Below, piece after piece: positions 1 to 13,192 of a stretch of 64,000 nucleotides of DNA. The translations under genes and the position numbers were made by a program. Numbering within the stretch: the stretch's first letter is position 1; the number at the start of each line of letters is the position of its first letter. Under the pieces are notes generated by a model. The model was not told where the DNA came from and ran no database searches. It saw nothing but the letters and a program-made list of their open reading frames with translations. Source of the DNA: Cryptomeria japonica (Eukaryota; Streptophyta; Pinopsida; Cupressales; Cupressaceae); assembly GCF_030272615.1 (NCBI RefSeq), contig NC_081406.1, forward strand, positions 459,076,072 to 459,140,071, given 5' to 3'.

Positions 1-127
1 TTATTTTGTGGTTATATTTCTTACATGGATATTGATTTTTTCAGATTGGTGAAACTTGTTATCAAATTTATTAAGTTTTTTCTTGCACTGATTCACCCCC
101 CCCTCTTAGTGCCTTATAAGTTTATCA
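1..127 (+). repeat. 3' end of a copia LTR (truncated by window edge)
   Basis: The stretch ends in TTATCA immediately before a PBS-like sequence. It carries the hallmark of the copia LTRs in this window: a run of eight or so C's after GATTCA, followed by CTCTTAGTG (about 90-115). The LTR start lies outside the window. Confidence 0.75.
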
Positions 128-129
128 AT

Positions 130-141
130 TGGTATCAGAGC
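130..141 (+). promoter_or_regulatory. Primer-binding site (tRNA-iMet)
   Basis: TGGTATCAGAGC is the exact complement of the 3' end of plant initiator tRNA-Met, the usual minus-strand DNA primer of Ty1/copia elements. It lies two bases after the LTR end and fixes the + orientation of this element. Confidence 0.9.
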
Positions 142-189
142 CTAATTCCCTTAAGGCTTAACCGCTTGGGAAGGATCTTTAAGGATAAC

Positions 190-1380
190 ATGGGTAAAGG
201 TTCAATGAGTTACAGAGAGATTTCAAATAGACTTGTAGAATATGAAGAAGCCTATAATGAACTAAAGGTGAAGTACAAAGATTCATTAGCTAAGAGAAAA
301 GAGTTGGTTGAGCAGTTGTTGGAACTCAATGAAAATAGTTCATCTGAGGAAGCAAACATTGATGCCTTGGATAATGAGGTGGAAAATATGAATGATAAAA
401 ATTCAAATGTGAGGAGAGAGTTGGAAGCCCTTACCATAAGGATGAGCCAAGAGTTGGAAGCCAGGAGAACAGATGAAGAAAAAATAAGAGATCAGGAGCA
501 TAAGATCGTTAAGATGAACTGAGAGATTAGTAACCTGCATGAACATCTTCATGAGGAAAAAGAAGAAAAAGAGGAGACACAAGTTGATCTAGACATGGCT
601 ATGTGTCTTACAGAAAGTCTTACAAAGAAGAATGAGGAGCTTACCAAGGAGTTGGCTGATGCCAATGAGTTACTAGCTAAATTCAACAAGAGCACTATTA
701 TGCTTGATGCGAAGATTCATACACAAAGGAATAATGGAGATGCACATGGCTTCAGATACACAACCTTTGAATAAAAAGAGTCATCTAGTACCAAGGACAA
801 CATGCATGAAGCCAAATCAACACCAAAGACCAAGAATATCACCGATAAGAGAACCTACAAACTAGTATGTTTTAACTATCATAAAGTAGGTCATATTGCT
901 ATTGTTTGTAGAAGTAGATCCAGTGCTTTTGATGGATATAGACCTGATGCATGCCAAGGTTATAAGCCTATTACTTTTGATGGATATTTCTTCAGTTGCA
1001 ACAAGTATGGACATAGAGATGTTGAGTGCAGGTCAAGAGTGATCAATCAGAGATCTTACATGAATCTGAGGTCTAATGGTGAATGGCAAAGATATTACAG
1101 ATCAAAGAAACCCTACTTAATTGGCAGAGACCTTATGTGAACCGGTCTAGTCCTTATGAAATGGAGAATGGATGGAATGTGACATGTTCAATCTGTCACA
1201 ACTATGGTCATATTGCTATGAAATGCCAAAGAAGAATTGGTAGAGGTAATGCTGGACCCTGGAGAGCATCTAGAATGGCATGTTTCCATTGTCACAAACC
1301 AGGACACCTTGCAAATTTTTGTAAAGATAGAATGAACCAACCGGTTAATCTATTTATTGACCAAAAAGGAAAGAAGTAGG
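190..1380 (+). pseudogene. Gag-like protein, coiled coil plus four zinc knuckles (broken)
   Basis: From ATG at 190 the frame encodes a long Glu/Lys/Leu-rich, probably coiled-coil segment, interrupted by stops at 520-522 and 772-774 that keep the same frame. It then encodes CCHC zinc knuckles. The first (about 868-912) has lost its second Cys to Tyr. The second (about 985-1032) has lost its first Cys to Phe. A frameshift between 1083 and 1140 moves the last two knuckles into another frame; both are canonical CX2CX4HX4C (about 1188-1232 and 1278-1323). Zinc knuckles bind the RNA genome in retroelement capsids. No protease, integrase or reverse transcriptase follows before unrelated minus-strand sequence begins near 1890. 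It may be a non-autonomous gag-only element or a truncated autonomous one. The N-terminus lacks the UBN2-type core seen in the other copia gags here. Confidence 0.7.
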
Positions 1381-1889
1381 TAGATGTGGAAGAAACCATA
1401 AGAGAGATGAATAAGATACGAGGGAAGAAAAGTGAGCAGAAACCATCAAAGGACTGCAATTATTCACCTAGTGTGGAGAATCCCTCACTGGTAAACTAAG
1501 CTATGTATGTAGCTTATAGGGAGTGGATTATCAGATCCATTTCCAAACCCCCTAAATGGTGTGCGGTAAGTAAAATCTGCATACTTTGATGCATTATGTT
1601 TTTATGAAGTGATTTTCTGGTCAAACTGATATATTTTAATGTGTCATGTGAGCTGGTAACAAGTTTTAGGGTTGAATGGTGATTAGGGTAAGTTCAATTG
1701 GTATTGCATTAAATGCAGTTGAATAAAAAGCTATTTTACAGTTTCATTTCTCACCTTGCATTTTCATGAGCACATTTGGAGAGCAACAAAAACACAAAAG
1801 AGAGTTTGATTGTTTCTTTGGTGAACTTGTTAGCGGATTGAGAAGATTTATGGAGAAGGGAATTAGAGAAAGTGCATTCTTTGCTTCAA
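1381..1889. other. Non-coding 3' region of the gag-only element
   Basis: About 500 bases of AT-rich sequence follow the gag frame. An open frame at 1766-1987 overlaps the opposite-strand copia remnant and resembles no family I know. No second LTR is recognisable. The boundary with the minus-strand copia remnant lies near 1880-1890. Confidence 0.4.
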
Positions 1890-4800
1890 CCTTTTCTTTC
1901 AAGAAATTATACCTTATAGAAATGTGTTTCTATTTAGAAGGAAATACCAGATTCTTTGACATATCAATAGAAGTAGTATTATCATAGTGAATAACAATAG
2001 GCTCATCATAACTTACCCTTATATCTTTCAACATTTGTTTCATCCATAAAATCTCAGTACAATTGGTTGTAGCACCTACATATTTCGCTTCAGCAGTACA
2101 TAATGAAGTGCATGATTGTTTCTTACTAAGCCATGAAACCAACTTTTTTTCAAGAAAGAATGCACTACCAGGAGTGCTCTTTTGGTCATCCACATCTCCT
2201 GCCCAATTAGAGTCTGTATAGGCACATAGTCTGAAATCATCATTCTTTGGATACCATAACCCAAAGATTTTTGTACCTGCCAAATATCTGAATATCCTCT
2301 TAATGACAATATCATGGGTTCCTCTAGGACCTTACTGAAATCTAGAAGCAAAACAAACAACATTCATTATATAAGGTCTAGTCTGAGCTAAGTACAACAA
2401 TCCACCAATCATTGATTTGTATCTACTTGGATTCAGTTTAGGAGATTCATCATCCTTTGACAATTTGCAACCAGTTATCATAGGAGTACTGTCAAGTTTA
2501 GAATTCTCAAGTCCAAATTTCTTAAGAAATTCCTTGACATACTTAGTTTGACAAATGAAAATACCTTTATCAGTCTGAGTAATCTACAAACATAAGAAAA
2601 AAATCATCTCACCAATCATAGACATTTCAAATTCATTCTTCATATCATCAACAAATTTCATACATAGACTTTGTTCACCTCCAAAAAAGATATCATCAAC
2701 AAAGACTTCAATAATTGATATGCCATTATGATCAATTTTATAACATAGGTTACCATCAGCATTATCTTTGCTAAAACTAAGCTTTGAAAGATATCTATCC
2801 AATCTAGTATACCATGCTCTAGGAGCTTGTTTTAATCCATATAAAGCTTTCTTCAACCTTCAAACCATGTCCTTATCTTCTAATAAAGAAAATCCATCAG
2901 GTTTCTCAATTTAGACTTCCTCCTCAAGACCTTCATTTATAAATGCACATTTGACATCCATATGATATACTTTGTAGTTCTTGTGTGCAACATAGGCAAG
3001 AAATAGTCTTACTGCTTCAATTATTGCAACCAGAATATAAGTAATCAACTCCTTCTTCCTATAAATAACCTTTTCAAACCAATATAGCCTTGTTTCTTAC
3101 AATCTGACCTTCCTCATTTAATTGGTTCCTGAAAACCCATTTAGTTTCAATAATATTCTTATCTTTAGGTCTGGGAACTAATTCCCATGTCTTATTCTTT
3201 TCTATCTTATCTAATTATTTTTCCATTGCTTTCATCCAATTTTCATCTTTACTTGCTTCAATAAATAATTCTAGTTCAATTTGATAAATTAAACATACCT
3301 CTTCAGCAACTAACCTTTTTCTAGTCATCACACCTTTCCTTTAATCTCCAATGATCTAATCTTCATAATGATTTAGTTTCACATACTTGGGAGTCTTTGA
3401 ATTTTCTTGAATTACTGACTCTTTCTGTTGTTCAATAGTCATTGTTGAATTTTCTAATGTTGTCCAAGTCACTGGTTCAATGCTTTGGATAGATTCTTTC
3501 ATTATTAGTTATGGTATAATAAATTCATCTTCTGGTCCATAGTCGTATGATTTGATCTAATTACTATCTTTCTCATACACCTTAACATTTATGCTCTCCA
3601 TTCTCCTATTCAATATTATGTTATATCTATATGTTTTACTCTTAGTAGAATAACCAAAAAATATTTCTTCATCACTTCTAGGATCAAATTTTCCTAATGT
3701 GTCATCTCTTATAATGTAGCATTTACTTCCAAAATTTCTGAAATATCTAACAGTAGGAGTATGACCAAACCATAATCCATAAGGAGTCTTACCGGTATCA
3801 CCTTTTATGTGTACTCTATTGAAAGTGTATACCTTAGTATTGATAGCTTCCATCCAATAGATATCAGGCAATTTAGCTTCAATCATCATTGTCCTTGCAG
3901 TATCCAATATGGTTATATTCTTTCTTTCCACTAATCCATTCTGTTGAGGAGTTCTAGGTGCAGAAAGTTGTCTTTTGATTTCATTATTTCCAAAAAAGTT
4001 GTTAAACTCACTAGATGTAAACTCACCGCCTTGATCTGATCTTAAACACTTTATCTTCAGTCCTGTCTCAGTCTCAATAATAGCTTTGAAGACTTTAAAT
4101 TTCTCAAGCACTTCTGATTTTTCTTTTAAAAATGCAACCCACATCATTCTAAAATAGTCATCATTAACATAAAAATCTATCACCTTGAAAAAATTTAGTC
4201 CTTGTCAGTCCACATAGATCAGTATGAATAAGATCAAGAATTTCATTTGATTTATCATGTATTCTTCTAAAAGAAGTTCTAACTCGCTTACCCATTTGAC
4301 ATTCTCTACATATAGGATTAAGAGGTTTAACAATCTTGGGTGAATCTATGACATCCTATGTTGAACTGATCTTCACAATGCAATCAAAATTTACACGACA
4401 CATCCTCTTATGCCAAACCAACTTTCATCAATCTAAGAAATCAAACAAGCCTTCTCATCGGAGGTTAAATGAAGGATTTTTCCTTTGGTCTAGGTTCCGG
4501 AAGCAATTGCCAATCTAGATCTATTGATGATCTTGCATTTTCCATCCTTGAATTGCAAATAAAATCCTCTATCCACCATCTGACCTATACTTAAAAGTCT
4601 TTTCTTTAAGCCTTCAACATAGTAAACATTATTAGTATTAGTCTTACCATCCAATGATATTGTTCCTTTGCCTTTCATCCTACATGCCTTGTTGTCTCCA
4701 AATCTAACTAGTTCTACATCAAATTCTTGCAGTGTTAAAAAATTTCTCTTGTCACCGGTCATGTGATCTGAGCAGCCACTATCTATAACCCATTCATCAT

Positions 4801-5969
4801 TTTCTTTAATTTTAGCATCTAAAGCCTTCTTGTCAATATGAGTTGGTTCAATGACAAGTTCAGGAGAATCATCCTTGATAACAATAAAGACTCAATCTTT
4901 ACTGGAGCTTCCATTATTGGTTTCACTTATAGGTTCATCATTGTCATCATCAGTAATGCCAAAATCATCATAACCAACATAATAACATGATTTATCCTTA
5001 TTCCTTCTAAGTCTAGGTCTACTCTGATATTCCGGATTAGACTTATAACTCCTCATAAATCTTTCATAATTCCTAGTAGCTCTTTCAGGACATCTAGAAG
5101 AAAAATGAACAATATTATTGCATGAAAAACATTTAAAAGGGACTTTTCCTTCATACTTACTTCCATCCGGTCCCTTAGGAATTCTTCTAGCAATCAGGGC
5201 TTCCAACTCTTCAATTTCTTTCTCTTCTCTTTCAATGTCCTCCAAATATTTAGCATACAACTCCTTCCAATCTATCTTCTAATTACTGGAGGCAAATGCT
5301 TTAAATGCAGTTTTAGTTATAGTAGCACTTCAAACTCCAAGTTCCTCAAGCTCAAAAGCAGTCAATTTCCCAAGTAATGTACCTCTAGTAAAAGGGGAAC
5401 TTGACATTTTTTGGAGTTCCTTAATTATGACAACCTTCATCTTGTAAGCCGAAGGTAGAACTCTCAAAATATTTGACACAACCTCATCCTTACTAACTGA
5501 TCCATCACAACATTTGATTCCCATGACAATTTCATTTATTCTATCCATGAAAGAACTAATCTTCTCATCTTCCTTCATCTTCAAAGTTTCATATCTCACC
5601 TAGAAACCTTCAAGTTTTGCAATCTTTACTGCTTGGTCACCTTCATAAATATTTTCAAGCTTAAACCAAATCTACTTTGCATTCTCCAACTCTATGACAT
5701 TCAATAGCTTTTCATCAGATAGGGCACTCAACAATGCTTATTTTTCTCTAACATCATTTCCATCTCTTTTGTTCATCAATAGATGCTGGTGTTCCAGAAT
5801 CAGGATCATGTGGTATATACCATTTCTCCATTGTCTCCCAAACTCCATTTCCAATACATCTGAAATGAATCTTCATTCGCTCCTTCCATATTTTATAATT
5901 TGTACCATCAAATCTAGGACTCTCCTTCTGATAGGGGTTGAATGTAGAACTTGATGCTAATGCCATCAA
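1890..5969 (-). pseudogene. Decayed Ty1/copia gag-pol polyprotein
   Basis: Read on the minus strand from ATG near 5969. Gag N-terminus with a FDGTNYKIW motif comes first, then the UBN2-like gag body (about 5600-5330). A CCHC knuckle lies near 5100 and an aspartic protease with WVIDSGCSDHM near 4775. The integrase core (about 4183-3557) keeps the LRSDQGGEF and NGLVERKN motifs. Reverse transcriptase (about 2860-2580) has FVDD, and RNase H (about 2283-1930) starts with AYTDSNWAGD. Many stops and several frameshifts separate these blocks. The 3' end stops just after RNase H and no 3' LTR is visible, so the element is truncated. Family order gag-PR-INT-RT-RH identifies copia. The sequence is closest to the element at 19276-25936. 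Confidence 0.9.
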
Positions 5970-6007
5970 ATCTCCTCAACTAGTAAAGATTCTATAGAGA
6001 TGACCTT

Positions 6008-6019
6008 GCTCTGATACCA
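6008..6019 (-). promoter_or_regulatory. Primer-binding site of the 1890-6320 copia element
   Basis: GCTCTGATACCA on the + strand is the reverse complement of TGGTATCAGAGC, complementary to initiator tRNA-Met. It lies between the gag start and the LTR. Confidence 0.9.
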
Positions 6020-6021
6020 AT

Positions 6022-6320
6022 TGTTGGAATGAAATTATATTGGTAGAAAACTGAGAGGGGGGTGAATCAATTTTCTCACAAGTATGGCAGTTAATGCAAA
6101 TTATAAGATTTATACTGAAGAACAACACAATGAAAGATAAATCATGAAAGAACAGTAAACATGACACCAATATTTTGACATGGAAAACCTGGTCAAGGGA
6201 AAAAACATGGTGGTAAACCCTACCCACAACTAGATAATACTTATGCATTAGTATGTGAAATAATTACAATGGGGATTACACTTTCAATCAGGCCAAGAGC
6301 CTAGAGTTCATTGTGGGCAT
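6022..6320 (-). repeat. Truncated 5' LTR of the minus-strand copia element
   Basis: It begins TGTTGGAATG right after the PBS. It contains the reverse complement of the C-tract/GATTCA signature (about 6054-6068) and the block reading CATGGTGGTAAACC (about 6208). Homology appears to stop near 6320, where a + strand LTR starts, so only about 300 bp remain. Confidence 0.7.
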
Positions 6321-8022
6321 TGTATTTTCATTGATGTCAACCAGTATGTATAACATGTCACCAGTATGGCTGGTTACCATTATGCAAGGTGAATGCAGGA
6401 TGCAAGAAGGAGATGTTACCAACATGTATGTTCACTGGTAACTCAACATGACCACCGGTAAGAAAGCATAATACAACAGAGAAGAGTGTAATCCACCGTA
6501 CGCATGATTATAAGGATGTGAATTAATGACATATTTTACTCAAGGATAATACTGGTATGAAGGCAAGTGTAATATCATCGGTAAATAGACTTAGTGGAAG
6601 AATTGGTGTGTCTGATGAAAAGTCAAGTTGAACCACCGACATAATAGAGGAAAGAAGGCATGAAGGATAATCGATAAGGTGACATGTACCGACATGGTTA
6701 GTGAACTGGTGAGCAAGCACTCATAATATTTCTTGGTTGGTGAATGAATCTAAACCAACTCAGTGGATTGAATAGAGGTGGATGCCAACAAGGATGATAG
6801 GTGGATACCAAGTGGCAAGCATCCAGAGGCCGGTGAAGTGTCCATCAATGTGGTAGGTGATGAGCAAGTCATCTTTAAATAAGGAACTTGTAAATCAAGG
6901 GTCAATGACAAAAGATGTGCAGCTCAAGGAAGATCAAGATGTAGAATATTTTTTATGTAAACCAAGCAAGACAATCCAATCTTCATTCTCATTGGTTGAA
7001 GGAAGCAACTTAGGCATTAATGGTGATTGACATAGCAAAGCCAAAAAATAAGTTGAAGGTTGCTAAATATAGAAAGTGTGTATAGATGTCATAAGAAAAA
7101 TAGTAGTGATGTTTGATCTACTATAGATCATCAATTGAAGAGATGAGATCCGATCAGATTTGATACAAATTGAGTTGTTGGAGAAAATCCCTAGCGCGCC
7201 ACCGTTTGAACTCTAGTCTTGGCGGGAAAGCCAAGTACAAATATGCAGACCAAAAATGAAAGAAGATGATGCTAGATGTCGGAAAAGACAAAGTAACTAA
7301 GAGAGAAAAGAGTGATTAAAGAGAAGATCAAAAGCATATAAGTGTTGGAGTTGACTGAAAGAAAAGTAGAACTAGTAAGAGGGTTTATTAGAGGTTTTAC
7401 CGGTAAGATTAGAGCAACCGACAAGATACCAAAAAGGATAAAATTTGTGTGAATCGGGAAGGGAGATTCAGGAAGAAATTTGTTGAAGGTGAAGGAGAAA
7501 AGAGAGTGTACTGATGGAGGTCATGCAAGATAGAATGAGGGCGAAAAGGATATAAATAGAGGACAGCGAACCAATAGAGAACTAAGCAAAGTAGAATCAG
7601 TAGAGAAGAGTTAAATTGGTGACATATTTAGATTGCAAGTGTTACAAAACTTATTTGTAACAAGACTATAACTATTGTATTGTTTATGATCATTGTGATC
7701 ACTGAGTTGGAGCTCAGTGGAGGGGTTGGTGCTCCTTGGGTTGGTTCCCTAAATATTGTAACTGTGTTTATTGTGAAGCTGGATTGGAGCAGTAGAATCC
7801 AATAGAATTTGTCACCGAGGTTTTTCCCACATTGGGTTTTTCTCGTATATCCGATGTTATGTGTTGTGTGTCCTTGTGTGTTTGCATTTGATCACTTTCC
7901 TTATCTCACCATTATATCCTCCTTATGTTTGATTTGCTAACTGGTACCAAGATTTAGATTTAAAAGGTTTATAATATGGGGAAGCACTGATTGACCCCCC
8001 TCTCAGTGGTACATTGTGTTCA
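6321..8022 (+). repeat. 5' LTR of a + strand copia element (approximate start)
   Basis: The end is clear: GATTGACCCCCC, CTCTCAGTGG, then GTGTTCA at 8022 just before a PBS. The start is placed at TGTATTTTCATTGATGTC (6321) by analogy with related LTRs and is uncertain. Most of it recurs in inverted orientation at 15386-17051, for example the GATGAGCA/TTTAAATAA block near 6860-6890. Confidence 0.6.
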
Positions 8023-8027
8023 AAAAT

Positions 8028-8039
8028 TAGTATCAGAGC
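8028..8039 (+). promoter_or_regulatory. Primer-binding site, one mismatch
   Basis: TAGTATCAGAGC differs by one base (G to A) from the complement of initiator tRNA-Met. It follows the LTR end at 8022. Confidence 0.8.
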
Positions 8040-8476
8040 CTAGGTTCCCGATCATATAAGTTTTCTCTGTCTTGGGTAAATTCTAGTCTTAGAACACAAT
8101 GGCAAGAAATGTGTTCTCCTCCTCTTCTAAAGATCCCATGTTTGATGGAACCAACTATGTTTTTTGGTGCAGAATAATGGAAACAGATATGTCCTCTCTA
8201 GGATTTGATGTTTGTATGTCTATAAAGAATGTGTATATTGTCCCTAGTGTTCCTCCCACTAACTTGGATTATAAGAAGGAGTATGAGAACAATGCAAAGG
8301 CTAAACATTTTATTCTCAGTAGACTATTAGATAATGAGTTTGTTATGGTTATGCACAAATCATCTGCCAAGGAGACTTGGAATAAATTATAGAGATTATT
8401 TGAAGTAGATGCTAAAGTCAAGGAGGCCAAGCTGCAATCACTAAGAGGTCGTCTTGAAGGCTTGAAGATGAAAGAT

Positions 8477-8925
8477 TGTAGGATTTTGCCAAGATCAAGG
8501 GCACAATGAAAAGCATAAAAAGAGACAATAGAATGACAAGAACAAACTATATTCTCATCAATACGCAAATGATCAACTGGATTAACCAATACAATGAATA
8601 TAGGCCTGCTTATATAGGCAAGGCCATATGGATGTACGAGCACACAATTATGACATGTGGCTCAATGAGAAACAAGGGTAGGTAAGAAATACTAGGGGTG
8701 GGTAGGAGAAATAATATAATATTCCACAAGAGGTGGATGACCCACCGAATGTGGAGTGTAACAGCAAAATAAGACCACAAAAGGTGGAATTTGTCCTACA
8801 AGCTCTATCCCTATGTGCACACTTCCCTAAGTGTCTCAAGTCCAAACTATGAAGAGATGCATTATCCTAAGTTAACTTAAGTAAAGTGTAATAATATCCA
8901 AAGTGAATATTTATTTACACCAACA
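8477..8925 (-). repeat. 3' LTR of the nested copia element
   Basis: 449 bp, TGTAGGATTTTGCC to TTTACACCAACA in + strand reading. It is paired with 14404-14851 and flanked on the outer side by AAGAT. Confidence 0.95.
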
Positions 8926-8939
8926 CCCCCCCTTAAGTG
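8926..8939 (-). promoter_or_regulatory. Polypurine tract of the nested copia element
   Basis: CCCCCCCTTAAGTG on the + strand is a G-run purine tract on the minus strand, directly beside the 3' LTR, as expected for the plus-strand DNA primer. Confidence 0.75.
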
Positions 8940-9329
8940 CAACATAGGGGAATGAAGACTCAAGTCAACAATGCAAGATGGATCCTGGCTACTAGGCGAT
9001 GATTGGTACCCATGTACAATATGCAAATGCAAGCAAAACAATGCAATGAAATCTCTCACAAACAGAGAAATGGAGAAAACCCAGTGGGAAAAAACTCCCC
9101 CCCAAAAGAGAGATGAATGTACAAAAGACTCTCAAAGAAGAAGGACAAAACCTCAAGGAGGAAAAAGTCCCCCCCATAAGAGAGGAAGGAGAAGTCAGCT
9201 GACCCCCCCTAATGACACATCCTGCACCACCAAGAGAGCTCGCAACTATTGGAACTTACTCTTGATGAAAGGTTTGGTGAATATGTCAACAACCTGCTCT
9301 GCTATAGGACAATACTACAAATCAATGAC
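8940..9329 (-). other. 3' untranslated segment of the nested copia element
   Basis: Sequence between the RNase H end and the polypurine tract. It contains several short C-runs (about 9099, 9172 and 9206) that are G-rich on the coding strand. Open frames here overlap the minus-strand element and resemble no protein family I recognise. Confidence 0.5.
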
Positions 9330-12300
9330 CTACTGCTGGATGAGCTCTCGGATATAGTGCATATGAATCTCGATGTGTTTGGTCCGCTGGTGCTGGATTG
9401 GGTTCTTCGAGATTGCAATAGCACTCTGATTGTCGCAATGTAGAACTGTCGGCCGTGGAGTGGTGAATCCAAACTCTGTGAGAATCTGCTGGAGCCAAAT
9501 GGTCTCAGTCGCTACGTTAACAGTGCCTCGATACTCAGCCTCAGTCAAAGAGAGAGAAATAGCATGTTTCTTCTTGCTCTGCCAACAAATGGGGCCCGAA
9601 CCAAGGTGAAAACTATAACCAGAAGTAGACTTACGATCATCAAGATCACTAGCCCAATCGGAGTCTGTGTAACCAACCAAGCGAAGTCATGTGCCTGCTG
9701 CATAGTGAATCCCATAGTGATGTGTACCCTGGATGTAATGAAGGATGCGTTTGGTGGCTTTCCAATGAAGCTCATGTGGTTCATGCATGAAGCAGGAAAC
9801 CATGCCAACTGCAAATGAAATATTAGGGCATGTATGGGTCAAGTAGATGAGACTACCCACAAGCTGACGATACAAAGTGGCATCAACTGGTAGAGAAGAA
9901 CACTGAGCCTCAAGCTTGACTCCTAAAAGAAAGGGAGTCAGGGCAAGCTTACAATCAGCCATATGAAAGTGTGCAAGTAGATCAAGAGCATACTTGGGCT
10001 GCGATAATGTAATCCCAAAACGTGACTGTGAAATCTCTATCCTGAGAAAGTACTGTAGAAGACCCAAGTCAGTCATAGCAAATCTGTCATGCAAAGCAAA
10101 TTTGACTCTACTAATGATGGATGAAGTACTCCCTGTAATGATCAAGTCATCAACATAGAGCACAAGTATCAAGTGAGAGTCATCCTATCGTAAAATGTAG
10201 ACATTCGGATTGGAATGACACCTGGTGAACCCTACAGAGAGAAGAAAGGAATCCATCTTGGCGTACCAAGCCCTGGGGGCCTACTTAAGGCCATAGAGAG
10301 ATTTCCTTAGTTTGCAAACCAAGGAAGTATCCTAGATGAAACCCTGTGGCTGCTCCATATAAATCTCCTCATCAAGATCACCATGAAGAAAAGCACTCTT
10401 CACATCCATTTGATGTACAACCCAACCATGAGGTGCAGCAATAGCAAGTGTCAAATGAATGGAGTTCATCTTGGCTACGGGTGCAAAGGTGTCAATATAG
10501 TCAACACCTGCAACCTGAGAGAAACCTTTTGCAACAAGCTAAGCCTTATACTTATCCACACTACCATCCACTGCATACTTGGTCCAATAGATCCACTTAC
10601 ATCGAACCATCTTTCTCCCCTTAGGGAGATGGACTAAATCCCATGTGTTGTTCCTCATCAAGGAACTATACTCTTCCTCCATAGCTTGGTCCCACTCAGG
10701 AACCCCTGATGCTTCCCTAAATGTCTGTGTATCAGAAGCAGTAGCAATGAATGCATGTGGTAGATCCTGATGCTATGATCGAGTTCTCCATGTATTTAAA
10801 GGATCCCCAACAAGAGAACCCATGGACTCAAGTGTCTGTCGAGCCCAATGAGGTCTAGGTGGAGGTGGAGAACAAGGCTCCTCAATTGCAAGTGGACCCT
10901 GCGGAGGTGTAACCCTGCGAGTCAGAGTTAAAGGAGTCTCATCATCTGAATCACTAACATCACTATCCACAATGGAGGAAGGTGGAGGAGGTAGAGAGGC
11001 TAAGCTAGGAGAGCTTTCCTCAAAGTGAACACTCCTCTCAATGAACACCTCATGTGTCTCTGGATCCATCAATCTGTATGCCTTAACACCCTCAGGATAT
11101 CCAACAAATATGCAAGGTCAACTTTGTGGTTCCAATGCCTTGCATTTCTGTGGAGGTATGCGAGCCCATGCTAGACACCCAAAGACTCTAAAATGTCTCA
11201 CAATCAGTTTCCTACCAGCCCAAGCTTCAAAAGGAGTAATACCTTGCAAAGCTTTGTGAGGAACCCGATTCTGGATGTGTGTGGCACAACTGATAGCCTC
11301 TGCCCAAAAGGCGGGATCAAGAGAACATGCATGTATCATACAGCTAGCAATTTCTTTGAGAGTTCTATTCTTGCGTTCTACAACCCCGTTCTATTGTGGA
11401 GTGTATGCGATAGAATGTTGAAGATCAATCCCCTCAAATGTACAAAAGTCTCCACATGAGTCTTGAAGTCCTGAAATCTATCAAATACTTCACTCTTATG
11501 AATGAGAAAGTAGACCCAAGTGAAGTGGGAGTAGTCGTCAATGAAGGTAAGAACATAGCGGGCCTTACTAAATGAAGGTGTTGGAAATGGACCTGCTACA
11601 TCATTGTGAACAAGTTGAAGAACTTCCAAATCTCTCCAAGCTTTCCCCTTAACAAACTTCTCATCGGGATGCTTGCCCATGGAACAACCTGAACATACAC
11701 CCTCTGAAAAACTGATTTGAGGTAGACCTGTGACCATGTCTTTAGTGCTGAGCTGCTGAAGATAGTAGTAGTTGAGGTGACCAAACCGCTCATGCCATAG
11801 CTTAGTTTCTGAATTTGAATGAGTAAGCAAGGCCGTAGAAGGTGAACTTGGCACAAAGTGGGAGAATGAATAAAGCCTTGAGTTGTTATTGACTTGTCCC
11901 ACTGCTACCAAGGCATCATCATCAAGTTCCTTTACCACAACTAAATCTGGTGTAAACTCAACCTTTTTCCCATTCCCATAGTGAGTGATTTGGTAGATGG
12001 AGAGAAGGTTGGTAGACAAGTTAGGAACATAGAGAACATTCTCAAATGTTCCATCATCCATGTCAACTGAACCTTTTCCTTTAACCTCTACTTGTGTACC
12101 ATCACCTATGTAAATGTGAGTTACCTTAGATGGCTCCAATGAAGAAAATTGCTTCTTTGTAGAACCCATGTGATATGAGGCGCCCGAGTCAAGTATCCAT
12201 TGCTGTGAAGAACCTGTTGTAGCCACAAATGCTTGCCCTTTTCCCTTAGACTGTGAGGAAGAGGATGGAGATGAATCCTTCTTTGTGTAGGCGGATGGCA

Positions 12301-13192
12301 AGTTGATGTTGTTTTTCTTGAGAAGATTAGTTAACTCATCAACTTGCTTTGCGTGGCATCGATGCTCATCATGACCATACTTCTTGCAATATGCACAAGT
12401 TGGTTTATCCTTCTTAGGTGGTGTCCCCTTCTTGGAAGAGGATGAAAAATCACCTTGTGATGGAGAGGATGATTGTCCTTTTTCCTGGTGTGGCTTAGAC
12501 TTCAAGTGCTTCTTCTTCTTGTTGGAATCTTTGCCTTGACTTCCTGGATTCCCTTGATTAGCCACCAAAGCCCTGGACTTTGAAGACTTGAGAAGCCCCA
12601 TGTTCAACAACTTAGATTGTTCCAATATCAACATTTCTGTGAAAGCATCAAATGAAGGCATAACATAGGAACTCCCCACTGTCAAACAATGAGTTTGGAA
12701 GCTAGACACAAATGCTGCATATTCTGGTGCAAGCTTGTCAACCAAGTTGAATATCAACTAAGCATCCTTTTTGTCAATTCCACAATCCTTAAGCTTTGCT
12801 CTTAGCTCATTTGCTTTGGTGACATAATCTTGGATTGTATCAAAACTCTTGGGATCCAAGTTGGTGAGTTCATTGTCAATCTGATAGCCTTTGATTTCAT
12901 CAACTTGACCATACAATTTCTGAAACATATCCCAAGCCTCTTTGATTGTTTTACACTTCTCAATGTGAAAAATGAGGTCATCTAATACATACTTGCGCAA
13001 AGTTCCAAGAGCCATGCAATTCTTTGTGAGCCATTCTAATTGAGCATTTGGATCAACCTTAGGATCAGGTGGTGCTTTTATTGTTCCATCTATGTAATGT
13101 GTGAGACCCTTTTCCATTAATTTACTCCATACTTTAATTTTCCATGATGCATAATTATGTGGAGTTAAAGGTGGAAATTTATTAGGACTCAT
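9330..13192 (-). pseudogene. Copia gag-pol polyprotein of the nested element
   Basis: The likely start is ATG at 13192; an in-frame upstream extension to 13237 has no ATG. Gag is followed by an in-frame TAG at 12758-12760 and the same frame continues. A CCHC knuckle (CAYCKKYGHDEHRC, about 12395), protease WILDSGASYHM (about 12200), the HHCC pre-integrase region (about 11790-11680) and the integrase start (about 11620-11390) follow. One frameshift lies in integrase near 11380-11420. After it the frame runs through RT (YVDD near 10150) and RNase H (YTDSDWASD near 9665, LTEAEYRG near 9540), with several single stops. The RT and RNase H residues look sound, so loss is by nonsense codons and one shift. 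It differs clearly in sequence from the other copia elements here. Confidence 0.92.

Noticed and set aside
1766-1987. 73-codon + strand frame
   Set aside because: Its 3' part overlaps the opposite-strand copia RNase H remnant and no family is recognised.
6008-6019. Possible tRNA gene fragments at GCTCTGATACCA/TGGTATCAGAGC sites
   Set aside because: Only the 12-base 3'-end complement is present each time, next to LTR ends; these are primer-binding sites, and no cloverleaf surrounds them.
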